This document shows positions 8,789-17,630 of a DNA stretch of 64,000 bases, piece after piece. Source of the DNA: DASQZK01 sp963732905 (GTDB lineage: Bacteria > Bacteroidota > Bacteroidia > Bacteroidales > GCA-2748055); contig CAVTBM010000004.1 of the NCBI GenBank assembly GCA_963732905.1, positions 496,001 through 560,000 of the forward strand. Reading direction: 5' to 3'. Below the pieces are notes generated by a model that worked only from the letters and a program-made list of their open reading frames with translations, was not told the DNA's origin and did not search any database. Position 1 is the stretch's first letter, and each line of letters starts with the position of its first letter. A program made the translations under genes and the position numbers.

Positions 8789-9844
8789 TTAACTAAAATC
8801 GTTTAATAATGTATAATACAACTCAATGGCGCTTATAATCTGATCCTTTTCAATATATTCATCGGCCTGATGCGAGAGTTCGGTGTTTCCCGGTCCCAGT
8901 TTCACCGAGGGTGCCGGGATCAATGCCTGGTCAGACATGGTTTTTGAACCGAAAGTTTTAATCCCAAGACTACCGGCTTTTTTTACAAGAGGGTGGTTAA
9001 TATCGATAAACGATGATTTTAGTCGTAATGAACGCGGTTTTACTTCGGACTCAAGTTCATTTTGAAGCAGTTGAGCTATTTCTTCATTGGTGAAATTCTC
9101 ATTGGTTCTCACATCCACCACGAATTTGCAAAGGTCGGGTATCACATTATGCTGGTAACCCCCTTCGATCTGGGTCACCTCGAACTGGATATCTCCCAGG
9201 AATTCAGACGGGCGGCCCGGGTCAAGCTTCCCGAGGCGTTCGATATCCCGTATAGCTTTAAGTATGGCATTTTCACCTTTTCTGTGGGCCACATGACCGG
9301 CTACACCTCTGGCAAAACAGTCGAAGACCACCAACCCGCGCTCACATACAGCCATCTCCAGGTTTGTCGGTTCACCAACAATAGCCAGGTCGATCTTTCC
9401 GATATCTTCAATAACCGACGTGATCCCCCGCTCGCCTGAGCTTTCTTCTTCAGCCGACAGCAGGAGGATCAGGTTAAATTTTCTGTCCTTTTCATCCAAT
9501 AATCTTAAAAACGCAAAGATCAAGGCAACAACCGAACCACCGGCATCACTGCACCCAAGTCCGTAAATCTCTTCATCGGTCTCTTCCGGTAAATAGGGAT
9601 CTTTCGTCCAGCCTGCAACCGGTTTGACCGTATCAAGATGCGAATTGAGTAAAATTGTGGGAAACGAAGGATGGATGATTGATTCGCACCACAGGTTATT
9701 ATGTTTTCGATTGATTGACAGTCCCCGTCCGCTGAGCCATTCCTGAAGAAAATTGCTCAAAAGTGCTTCTTCCCCGCTTAACGAGGGAATCGCCACGATT
9801 TGCTTAAGCAACGAAAAAACAGCGCTATGTTCAGTATCTATCAT
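8789..9844 (-). CDS. argE: M20-family N-acyl-ornithine deacylase (acetyl- or succinyl-ornithine)
   Basis: This 351-residue M20 metallopeptidase removes the N-acyl group from ornithine. Metal-site motifs are visible: NSHLDTVKP (about 67-75), GLGCSDAGG (about 92-100), SAEEESSGERG (about 130-140), GEPTNLEMAV, and a C-terminal TELSH. It overlaps proC by four bases. Some Bacteroides use N-succinyl rather than N-acetyl intermediates in arginine synthesis; which acyl group is used here cannot be read from the sequence. Related enzymes (DapE, LysK) share the fold, but the arg operon setting decides for ArgE. Confidence 0.92.
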   Translation of the reverse strand: MIDTEHSAVFSLLKQIVAIPSLSGEEALLSNFLQEWLSGRGLSINRKHNNLWCESIIHPSFPTILLNSHLDTVKPVAGWTKDPYLPEETDEEIYGLGCSDAGGSVVALIFAFLRLLDEKDRKFNLILLLSAEEESSGERGITSVIEDIGKIDLAIVGEPTNLEMAVCERGLVVFDCFARGVAGHVAHRKGENAILKAIRDIERLGKLDPGRPSEFLGDIQFEVTQIEGGYQHNVIPDLCKFVVDVRTNENFTNEEIAQLLQNELESEVKPRSLRLKSSFIDINHPLVKKAGSLGIKTFGSKTMSDQALIPAPSVKLGPGNTELSHQADEYIEKDQIISAIELYYTLLNDFS

Positions 9845-10644
9845 TTAACCTTTGTAATCTCACTGTAAGAAGTAATGATACCTTTAATCAATGCAGAACT
9901 CAGTCCATTGTGTTCCATTTCGTTCAACCCGGCTATAGTGCAACCCATTGGTGTGGTAACTTTGTCTATCTCAGTCTCCGGGTGGTTTCCCGATTCAAGC
10001 AGGAGCCGTGTTGCTCCTTTTGCTGTCTGGGCAGCAATAAGCTGGGCTTCGTTAGCATGAAAGCCGACCTGGATACCTCCCTGGGATGCGGCACGGATAT
10101 ACCGCATGAAAAAGGCAACGCCGCATGCTGCAAGAATTGTTGCAGCCGGTTGAAGCATCTCTGTGATTTGTAAAACTTCACCACAAAGTGAAAAATAGTT
10201 TTTCACTTCCTCAAGCGCCTCCATATCATTTTCATTTCCAGAAAGACAGGTCATCGATTCACCAACGGCAATGGCAGTGTTTGGCATGACCCTGATCACC
10301 GGCGCCTTTTTACCAGACATTTTTTCAATTTCATCGATAGTAAACGCTGTAACCACGGAAACCAGGATTTTATGATTGTCCAGTACAGGTGCAATTTCCT
10401 GAACCACCAATTCCAGCTGCCTCGGAAGAACCGCCAGTATAATAATATCCGAATTCTTCACCGCCGTAACATTATCCGAGGAAACCTTAACGCCAATGTC
10501 GCTAAAAGCCGACAGCAGTGCGATTTTATGCCTCGTAATACTGAAATTTCCGGCGGGTATTTTCCCGGAGGCCAGGAAGCCTTTTAGTATGGCCGTTCCA
10601 ATATTTCCGCCACCAATAATGGCAATTTTTTTCTTGTAGCTCAT
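9841..10644 (-). CDS. proC: Pyrroline-5-carboxylate reductase
   Basis: ProC reduces pyrroline-5-carboxylate to proline with NAD(P)H. The 267-residue protein has the N-terminal Rossmann motif IGGGNIGTAILKG (about 9-21) and the C-terminal dimerisation helix signature (TTPMGCTIAGLNEMEHNG, about 235-252). Length matches the family. It sits between argG (42 bases) and argE (four-base overlap), so proline genes are interleaved with arginine genes; with proB and proA all three proline enzymes are in one transcript. Confidence 0.97.
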   Translation of the reverse strand: MSYKKKIAIIGGGNIGTAILKGFLASGKIPAGNFSITRHKIALLSAFSDIGVKVSSDNVTAVKNSDIIILAVLPRQLELVVQEIAPVLDNHKILVSVVTAFTIDEIEKMSGKKAPVIRVMPNTAIAVGESMTCLSGNENDMEALEEVKNYFSLCGEVLQITEMLQPAATILAACGVAFFMRYIRAASQGGIQVGFHANEAQLIAAQTAKGATRLLLESGNHPETEIDKVTTPMGCTIAGLNEMEHNGLSSALIKGIITSYSEITKVK

Positions 10645-10686
10645 GGTTGTATTCAGATCAAATTAAATGATATAAAATGCCGGTCA

Positions 10687-11898
10687 TCATTCAAATAAGG
10701 TGTCTTTTTCTTCCTGGTTTATTGCAAAGAATATTTTGGCAGGATTCGACATGATCTTAGTAAAACCTTTGACATCATCGCCATCCCATGACAAGTTTTC
10801 TTCACCGTATTTGGCAAATTTCGCATTCATGAGATCGTGCGGACTTTCAATCCCCGAGATCATATAGCCATAAGGCCGGAGCCGTATGTATACTATTCCG
10901 CTTACATATCTTTGTGAATGCTCCAGAAATGATTCAATATCACGCATGACCGGGTCTAAAAACTGGGCTTCATGCACAAAAAGACCATACCAGTTACCCA
11001 GTTGTTCTTTCCAGTATTGTTGCCATTTAGATAGAACATGCTTTTCCAGGCTGTAATGGGAATCGATGATCAGACGTGCAGCGGCAGCCTGAAATCCAAT
11101 GCGTCCCTTGATACCGAGAATGGTTTCTCCTACGTGCATATCACGGCCAATCGCCCAGGGTGCAGCCAGCTTTTCAAGAGCCCTGATCAAATCCACCTTA
11201 TTTTGATACGCCTTGCCGTTAAGCCTTGTAACCTCTCCCTTCTCAAATATGAGGCTGACCTGTTCACTGCCTCCCTTTTCCACCTGACCGGGCCAGGCTT
11301 GTTCCGGCAGCTCCCCGTTCGAAGTCAGCGTCTCCATGCCACCCACACTCGTTCCCCATAAACCTTTGTTTATCGAATAATTTTTCTTTTCAGCAATATA
11401 ATCGAATCCATGATCCCCCAGAAACTTTATTTCAGCATCGCGGCTGATGGAAAGATCCCTGATCGGAGCAATGACACTAACCTCCGGAGCAATAATCTGA
11501 AATACCGATTCAAACCTGACCTGATCGTTTCCGGCACCCGTCGATCCGTGAGCTATATTCATTATTCCGGATTCCCTTGCATATTCAAGCACTTTCAAAG
11601 CCTGGAAGGTCCGCTCCGAGCTTACCGAAACCGGGTAATTGCGGTTTCTCAAAACATTGCCGTAAATAAGGTACCGGATACAACGATTATAATACTCCTC
11701 CTTTGCATCGATCACAGTATGTTTTACAGAGCCATACTGCAGGGCTTTCTTTTCTATAGCCTGAAGTTCCGCATCGTCAAAGCCTCCGGTATTGACAATC
11801 ACGGTATGTACCTCGAAATTTTTTTCTTTTCCGAGATATACAGTACAAAAGGAAGTATCCAGGCCGCCACTGAAGGCAAGAACAATTTTCTCTTTCAT
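10687..11898 (-). CDS. argG: Argininosuccinate synthase
   Basis: ArgG joins citrulline and aspartate with ATP to argininosuccinate. The 403-residue protein has the N-type ATP pyrophosphatase P-loop AFSGGLDTSFC at residues 8-18, the AHGSTGAGNDQVRFE substrate segment near 115-129, and the MHVGETILGIKGRIGF region. The length is typical. It lies 89 bases after the GNAT gene and 42 bases before proC. The product feeds ArgH four genes downstream. Confidence 0.98.
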   Translation of the reverse strand: MKEKIVLAFSGGLDTSFCTVYLGKEKNFEVHTVIVNTGGFDDAELQAIEKKALQYGSVKHTVIDAKEEYYNRCIRYLIYGNVLRNRNYPVSVSSERTFQALKVLEYARESGIMNIAHGSTGAGNDQVRFESVFQIIAPEVSVIAPIRDLSISRDAEIKFLGDHGFDYIAEKKNYSINKGLWGTSVGGMETLTSNGELPEQAWPGQVEKGGSEQVSLIFEKGEVTRLNGKAYQNKVDLIRALEKLAAPWAIGRDMHVGETILGIKGRIGFQAAAARLIIDSHYSLEKHVLSKWQQYWKEQLGNWYGLFVHEAQFLDPVMRDIESFLEHSQRYVSGIVYIRLRPYGYMISGIESPHDLMNAKFAKYGEENLSWDGDDVKGFTKIMSNPAKIFFAINQEEKDTLFE

Positions 11899-11987
11899 TA
11901 TCTGAATTTCATGTTACAATAAATAAACTAACCTGCCTGTAAGTGCAGGTCAGGTCAGCTCTTTTGATCTCAACGAATCTTCTGCAA

Positions 11988-12581
11988 TCAGGTAAGAATG
12001 GTGATTTTATGAGCTTTAAGCTTCTCTGAGTCTGCCTCCTTATCCTGCTTGGCAGGATCCATGAGCATTCCAGTGCAAAGGCAATGACTCCTGCGGGTCC
12101 TGACAAGAATGTCGTAATATGGACAGGACTCGCAACCCTTCCAGAACTCAACATCATCGGTAAGCTCGGAAAACGTGACTGGACGGTATCCGAGATCGCT
12201 GTTTATTTTCATAACGGCAAGACTTGTCGTCAGACCAAACAGCTTGGCCCCGGGAAACAGTTTCATAGACAGATTCATCGCTTTCTCCTTGATAGCTTTG
12301 GCTAAGCCGTGACCACGAAATTTATTGGAGACAACCAGTCCGGAGTTTGCAACGAATTTGTTATGTCCCCAGGATTCAATATAACAGAACCCAGCCCATT
12401 TCCCTTCTTCGGAGACAGCGATGATGGCTTTTCCCTGCATTATCTTTCCGTTTATATATTCGGGTGTTCTGATCGCAATACCCGTACCTTTATGCTGCGA
12501 TGCTTCAAAAATGGCATCCACAATGTCCTGCACAAATACCAGGTCAGTTACCCCGGCACTTTTAACAATGAATTTATCCAT
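11988..12581 (-). CDS. GNAT acyltransferase, likely N-acylglutamate synthase of the arg operon
   Basis: This 197-residue GNAT protein has the acyl-CoA-binding loop in NKFRGHGLAKAIKEK (about 87-101) and a cysteine-containing tail (GCESCPYY, CLCTG). It lies directly after argR (11 bases) and before argG, the position expected for the enzyme that makes the first N-acylated intermediate of arginine synthesis. From memory, a related Bacteroides gene next to argR and argG has been tied genetically to N-acylglutamate synthesis; I cannot verify this here. It is not a classical ArgA (no amino-acid kinase domain) and no ArgJ is present, so it fills an otherwise missing step. Confidence 0.8.
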   Translation of the reverse strand: MDKFIVKSAGVTDLVFVQDIVDAIFEASQHKGTGIAIRTPEYINGKIMQGKAIIAVSEEGKWAGFCYIESWGHNKFVANSGLVVSNKFRGHGLAKAIKEKAMNLSMKLFPGAKLFGLTTSLAVMKINSDLGYRPVTFSELTDDVEFWKGCESCPYYDILVRTRRSHCLCTGMLMDPAKQDKEADSEKLKAHKITILT

Positions 12582-12592
12582 TTCAGTAATTG

Positions 12593-13057
12593 TTATACTC
12601 CCGGCATTACTGCCGACAATTGTTCTAAAATCAACTCCTTCCTGGCGCCATCCCGGGGAATGATCAGAATTGTGTCATCTCCGGCAATCGTGCCTGCTAT
12701 TTCTATAATATTCATAGAATCTATGGCTGATGCAATACTGCTTGCGTAACCCGGCAGAGTTTTAAGTAAAGCCATGCCCTGTGCAAATTCAATCGATATA
12801 ATACCCTCCTGCAAAAAATTTGTCCACGGTACTAACGGCTGAGCCGTTCCATCATTATCCGGCAGAAAATAAATGTAACCCTTCTCCGTGTCATGGATCT
12901 TGGATACACGCAAATACCTGAGATCCCTTGATAAAGTGGCCTGGGTCATCGCAAAACCGTTGTCCTTCAAATGGTTCAGCAACTCGTCCTGGCTGGCAAC
13001 TTTCTCATCCCGGATAAGCTTTCTGATAACAAGTAATCTTTCACTTCGGTTCTTCAT
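12593..13057 (-). CDS. argR: Arginine repressor ArgR
   Basis: ArgR is a hexameric, arginine-sensing repressor. The 154-residue protein has the N-terminal winged helix (residues 1-70; DLRYLRVSKI in the wing region) with the family's TQATLSRDLR recognition segment, and a C-terminal domain with the arginine-binding GTIAGDDTILII segment around 122-133. It is the first gene of the minus-strand arg/pro operon. Two 18-bp palindromes with 21-bp centre spacing overlap and precede its start codon, so autoregulation of the whole operon is likely. Confidence 0.97.
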   Translation of the reverse strand: MKNRSERLLVIRKLIRDEKVASQDELLNHLKDNGFAMTQATLSRDLRYLRVSKIHDTEKGYIYFLPDNDGTAQPLVPWTNFLQEGIISIEFAQGMALLKTLPGYASSIASAIDSMNIIEIAGTIAGDDTILIIPRDGARKELILEQLSAVMPGV

Positions 13058-13093
13058 GTATATTTATACATTTATTTTGTAAATTTATACATT
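13055..13093. promoter_or_regulatory. Tandem ARG boxes at the argR start
   Basis: Two 18-bp palindromes lie at 13055-13072 (core TGTATATTTATACA) and 13076-13093 (core TGTAAATTTATACA). They are separated by 3 bp, giving 21 bp centre to centre, which is the classic geometry of an ArgR hexamer operator. The first box includes the argR start codon; the second overlaps a possible -7 sequence (TAAATTTA on the minus strand). Binding would block transcription of argR and the operon behind it. The divergent carB promoter is about 220 bp away, so its control by these boxes is less certain. Confidence 0.8.
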
Positions 13094-13311
13094 TTATATG
13101 ATACAAAACAAGGTTTTAGGAAAAAAATTGTACTTTTGGAGAGATTTTTAACATTACGGGTGAAAGGCAGACTGCCGGAACTTGAAAGGAACTTGCACGA
13201 TAACCTTAATTCGCCAGAATGGTCGACGTTTTGGTAAGAACAAAAGTACACTTTGACTGTCATATATCTGCACAGACTAAAGGCTTTAACAAAATAATAA
13301 CTGAATATCAT

Positions 13312-13319
13312 TATTTTTG
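13312..13319 (+). promoter_or_regulatory. Candidate carB promoter (-7 TATTTTTG)
   Basis: TATTTTTG fits the Bacteroidota -7 consensus TAnnTTTG and lies 39 bases before the carB ATG, giving a leader of roughly 30 bases. A weaker -33 candidate (TTTAAC) lies about 24 bases upstream. A second plus-strand match, TACTTTTG at 13131-13138, could be an alternative distal promoter. Confidence 0.5.
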
Positions 13320-13358
13320 CATCACGTTACAGACCATTGCTAAAAAGCTATACTTTTC

Positions 13359-16300
13359 ATGGACAAATCAATAAAGAAAATCATACTTCTCGGCTCGGGA
13401 GCACTTAAAATCGGAGAAGCAGGAGAATTCGATTATTCCGGATCACAAGCCCTCAAGGCCATGCGTGAGGAAGGCGTAGAGACAGTTCTGATCAATCCGA
13501 ACATTGCAACGGTTCAGACGAGTGAAGGCGTTGCCGATAAAATTTATTTTCTTCCTGTGACGCCATATTTTGTGGAAAAAGTAATTGCCCGTGAAAAACC
13601 AGATGGCATCCTTCTATCTTTCGGTGGTCAGACAGCGCTCAACTGCGGTATAGAGCTCTTCAGAAATGGCATCTTTGAAAAGTATAATCTAAGAGTACTG
13701 GGAACGCCGGTTCAGGCGATCATTGATACCGAAGACCGTGAATATTTTGTGAAGAAACTTGGTGAAAAAGAAATCAGTACTCCTCGCTCTTTCGCTGTTA
13801 CCAATGTAGAGAATGCACTAAAAGCAGCTGAAGAACTTGGATTTCCCATCATTATCAGGGTTGCCTTTACACTTGGGGGCCAGGGAAGTGGATTTTGCTC
13901 TGATATGGATGAATTACGACAGATGGCAGGAAAAGCCTTCTCATACTCCTCACAGATCCTGATTGAAGAATCCCTGAAGGGCTGGAAGGAAATTGAATAT
14001 GAAGTGGTGCGTGACCAGTATGACAACTGCATCACTGTTTGTAATATGGAAAACTTCGATCCTCTTGGGATTCATACCGGTGAGAGCATTGTTGTAGCAC
14101 CTTCACAGACTCTCAACAACAGTGAATATCATAAACTGCGCAAGATCTCGATTGATCTGATCCGTCATATTGGTATTGTGGGCGAATGCAACGTTCAATT
14201 CGCCCTTGATCCCGGGTCGGAAGATTACCGGGTCATTGAAGTCAACGCCCGTTTATCGAGATCGAGTGCCCTGGCATCCAAGGCAACCGGATATCCCCTG
14301 GCCTTTGTGGCAGCCAAGCTGGCTCTGGGTTACGGCCTTCATGAACTGAAAAATTCCATTACCCGCACTACTCCCGCCTTTTTCGAACCTTCTCTCGATT
14401 ATATTGTATGTAAAATTCCCCGCTGGGATCTGAATAAATTTATAGGTGTGTCGAAGCAGATCGACAGCAGCATGAAATCAGTTGGTGAAGTTATGGCCAT
14501 CGGGAGAACCTTTGAGGAAGTCATTCAAAAAGGCCTCCGGATGATCGGTCAGGGTATGCATGGTTTTATCGGGAACCATGAACCCGGAGAGGAAAAAGAT
14601 CTTGACAGGGAACTGAACGAGCCTACCGATATGAGAATTTTTGTGATTGAAGAGGCATTTGAGAAGGGATATTCTGTCGATAAGATTCACGAACTTACTA
14701 AAATTGATAACTGGTTTCTTTTCAAGCTTAAACGAATCTTTGATCTTAAAAATGAACTTTCGAAATTTAATACCATCGAATCCGTTCCTGCCGATCTTTT
14801 GAAAGACGTTAAGGTAGCAGGATTTTCAGACTTTCAGATTGGACGAGTTGTTTATGAGGATAAGGACCTCGAGGAAAACTTGCTGAAAATCAGGGATTAC
14901 CGTAAGTCCAAAGGCGTCGTTCCTGTGGTCAAACAAATAGATACCCTGGCTGCCGAATATCCGGCACAAACGAATTATCTGTATCTGACCTATAGTGGTG
15001 ATGAACATGATATACTCTTTGAGAATGACCAAAAATCGGTTATCGTGCTTGGTTCAGGAGCCTACAGGATCGGCAGTTCGGTCGAATTCGACTGGTGCAG
15101 CGTCAATGCCCTGAATACGGTTAATGATGAAGGTTACCGGTCAGTCATGATCAACTATAACCCCGAAACGGTGAGTACGGATTACGATGTTTGTGACCGT
15201 CTCTATTTCGATGAGTTGTCCTTCGAAAGGGTTATGGATATCATTGACCTTGAGGCACCCAAAGGGGTCATTGTTTCGATGGGAGGCCAGATCCCGAATA
15301 ATCTGGCCATGCGACTTCACAGACAGAATGTTCCCATACTCGGGACCTCCCCGGTTTCAATCGATAATGCTGAAAACCGGCATAAATTTTCCATGCTGCT
15401 CGATAAACTTGGCATCGATCAGCCGAGATGGAAGGAGCTGACAAGTATTGAAGAAATCAGTGATTTTGTTGATGATGTCGGTTTCCCTGTCCTGATAAGG
15501 CCTTCATATGTATTGTCGGGAGCCGCAATGAATGTTGTCTCCAACAAAGAAGAGATGGTTCATTTCCTGAAGCTCGCCGCCCGGGTATCTAAGCAATACC
15601 CCGTGGTAGTTTCAGAATTTATCGAACAGGCAAAAGAAATTGAGATCGACGCGGTGTCAAAAGATGGAGAACTCTTTACATATGCCATCTCAGAACATGT
15701 TGAATTTGCAGGAGTACATTCAGGTGATGCGACCATGGTATTCCCGCCTCAGAAGATTTACTTTGAAACGGTAAGACGGATTAAACGTATTGCCCGTGAC
15801 CTGGCAAAGTCCCTGGAGATTTCCGGCCCTTTCAATATGCAGTTCCTGGCAAAAGACAACGATATCAAGGTGATTGAGTGTAACCTGAGAGCTTCCCGTA
15901 GCATGCCTTTCGTATCCAAGATTTTAAAAACCAACCTTATTGAAATTGCAACCAAAATCATGCTGCAAGTTCCGGTTGAAAAACCACACGAATCAAGTTT
16001 CGATCTGGATTATATAGGAATTAAAGCCCCACAGTTCTCTTTTTCCAGACTGAAAAAAGCAGATCCGGTAATAGGTGTGGATATGGCCTCAACCGGGGAG
16101 GTCGGCTGTATTGGCGAAAATTTTTACGACGCAGTTTTGAAATCGATGCTTTCTGTCGGATACAACATTCCAAAGAAAAATATCCTTCTCTCCACCGGAC
16201 CAATGCGTTCCAAGGTGGAGCTTGTCAACAGCTGCAAATTACTTGCTGAGAAAGGCTACAATTTGTTTGCAACTTTTGGAACGCACCATTTCCTTAAGCT

Positions 16301-16574
16301 TAACGGTATTGATTCTACACCTCTGCACTGGCCCGATGAGGATAAAACACCAAACACGCTTGATTACCTTAAGGGCGGGATGATTGACCTGGTAATTAAT
16401 ATTCCGAAAGATTTATCAAAAGTCGAGCTTTCAAACGACTATATGATCCGCAGAAGTGCTGTCGATTTCAACATCCCGCTCATAACAAATGCCAGGCTTG
16501 CCAGCGCCTTTATCATTGCCTTCTGCAAAATGGATATTGCCCAGTTATCCGTCAAGAGTTGGGATGAATATTAA
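13359..16574 (+). CDS. carB: Carbamoyl-phosphate synthase large subunit
   Basis: CarB makes carbamoyl phosphate from bicarbonate, ammonia (from the small subunit CarA) and two ATP, feeding arginine and pyrimidines. The 1071-residue protein is full length: two homologous halves, each with an N-terminal PreATP-grasp motif (GSGALKIGEAGEFDYSG near 12-28; GSGAYRIGSSVEFDW near 565-580) and an ATP-grasp domain, then a C-terminal MGS-like allosteric domain. No carA is adjacent; it must lie elsewhere. It is divergent from the argR operon with a 301-base gap holding ARG boxes and promoter-like sites. Downstream it converges on atpG. Confidence 0.98.
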   Translation: MDKSIKKIILLGSGALKIGEAGEFDYSGSQALKAMREEGVETVLINPNIATVQTSEGVADKIYFLPVTPYFVEKVIAREKPDGILLSFGGQTALNCGIELFRNGIFEKYNLRVLGTPVQAIIDTEDREYFVKKLGEKEISTPRSFAVTNVENALKAAEELGFPIIIRVAFTLGGQGSGFCSDMDELRQMAGKAFSYSSQILIEESLKGWKEIEYEVVRDQYDNCITVCNMENFDPLGIHTGESIVVAPSQTLNNSEYHKLRKISIDLIRHIGIVGECNVQFALDPGSEDYRVIEVNARLSRSSALASKATGYPLAFVAAKLALGYGLHELKNSITRTTPAFFEPSLDYIVCKIPRWDLNKFIGVSKQIDSSMKSVGEVMAIGRTFEEVIQKGLRMIGQGMHGFIGNHEPGEEKDLDRELNEPTDMRIFVIEEAFEKGYSVDKIHELTKIDNWFLFKLKRIFDLKNELSKFNTIESVPADLLKDVKVAGFSDFQIGRVVYEDKDLEENLLKIRDYRKSKGVVPVVKQIDTLAAEYPAQTNYLYLTYSGDEHDILFENDQKSVIVLGSGAYRIGSSVEFDWCSVNALNTVNDEGYRSVMINYNPETVSTDYDVCDRLYFDELSFERVMDIIDLEAPKGVIVSMGGQIPNNLAMRLHRQNVPILGTSPVSIDNAENRHKFSMLLDKLGIDQPRWKELTSIEEISDFVDDVGFPVLIRPSYVLSGAAMNVVSNKEEMVHFLKLAARVSKQYPVVVSEFIEQAKEIEIDAVSKDGELFTYAISEHVEFAGVHSGDATMVFPPQKIYFETVRRIKRIARDLAKSLEISGPFNMQFLAKDNDIKVIECNLRASRSMPFVSKILKTNLIEIATKIMLQVPVEKPHESSFDLDYIGIKAPQFSFSRLKKADPVIGVDMASTGEVGCIGENFYDAVLKSMLSVGYNIPKKNILLSTGPMRSKVELVNSCKLLAEKGYNLFATFGTHHFLKLNGIDSTPLHWPDEDKTPNTLDYLKGGMIDLVINIPKDLSKVELSNDYMIRRSAVDFNIPLITNARLASAFIIAFCKMDIAQLSVKSWDEY

Positions 16575-16714
16575 TAGATTCCGTAAGTCCGGCTACCGTA
16601 AAATAAGGCAAAGCGGAAATTGCTACTCGCGTTGTATCCGGGTGAACAATCTTTTGTTGAGGTAATTAACAGGTAACGGGTATTAAGATGATTCGTATCC
16701 GGCTAATATTAACA

Positions 16715-17617
16715 TCAGGCTCCTTCCAATGCGTTGGCCCCGCTGACGATCTCCAGGATCTCATTGGTAATACTTGCCTGTCGTGCTTTATTGTAATCCA
16801 GCCTTAAGTCCTTGATAATCTCGGTTGCATTGTCTGTAGCCTTATGCATAGAGGTCATCCTTGCGCCCTGTTCGGAAGCGTACGAATCCAGGATAGCTTT
16901 AAAAAGTTGCAGTTTCAGACTTTTTGGAATAAGTTCCTGGATGATATATTCTTTTGAGGGTTCGAATATATAATAGGTATGCGTCTGAAGTATTTTGCCC
17001 TTGCTTTTCATGGGATCAACTGGTTCCTCTGTAACCGGAAGAAATTGCTCTTCGGTAAGGTCCTGAACAGCAGCATTCCTGAACTGGTTATAGATCAGTT
17101 CAATACAATCATACTTTCCTTCCTCGAACATCTTCATCAATTCAGTTGCCATTTCCGATGCAGCTTCGTAAGTCAGGTTATCAAAAATATCATTATCAGA
17201 ACGAACGATTTTATATTTTCGCTTTTTAAGATATTCATTTCCTTTTTTACCAATAGTATAGAAGTCTACATTACCATTTGCCAGTAGCCTTCCATATTTT
17301 TCATGAGCGACCATTATGGCACTTTTTTGAACATTGGTGTTAAACGCACCACAAAGTCCCCTGTTTGATGATATTACGACAAGCAGCACTTTGTTTACAT
17401 TCCTTTTAGCCATAAAAACATTATCCTCTTCATTCTGAAGAGCATCGCTGATTGCGGAAAGTATATCCTGTAACTTTTCAGCATAAGGTCTTAACTGAAG
17501 GATTGCATCCTGGGCTTTTCTCAGTTTGGCAGCTGAGACCATCTTCATAGCACTGGTAATCTGCCTGGTTGAGGATATAGAGCTGATCCGTGTCCGTATC
17601 TCCTTTAAATTTGCCAT
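16715..17617 (-). CDS. atpG: F1 ATP synthase gamma subunit
   Basis: Gamma forms the rotating central stalk of F1. The 300-residue protein has the typical N-terminal coiled helix (IRTRISSISSTRQITSAMKM, residues 7-26) and the C-terminal helix (MTSMHKATDNATEIIKDL...). The SSNRGLCGAFN motif (about 83-93) is diagnostic. It is the last gene of the ATP synthase operon, 13 bases after atpA. atpD and atpC do not follow; in many Bacteroidota these two lie in a separate operon. Confidence 0.98.
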   Translation of the reverse strand: MANLKEIRTRISSISSTRQITSAMKMVSAAKLRKAQDAILQLRPYAEKLQDILSAISDALQNEEDNVFMAKRNVNKVLLVVISSNRGLCGAFNTNVQKSAIMVAHEKYGRLLANGNVDFYTIGKKGNEYLKKRKYKIVRSDNDIFDNLTYEAASEMATELMKMFEEGKYDCIELIYNQFRNAAVQDLTEEQFLPVTEEPVDPMKSKGKILQTHTYYIFEPSKEYIIQELIPKSLKLQLFKAILDSYASEQGARMTSMHKATDNATEIIKDLRLDYNKARQASITNEILEIVSGANALEGA

Positions 17618-17630
17618 TTATAAAAATGCC

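Noticed and set aside
13131..13138. TACTTTTG as the main carB promoter
   Set aside because: It is about 220 bases from the ATG; the match at 13312 is better placed, so this is kept only as an alternative.
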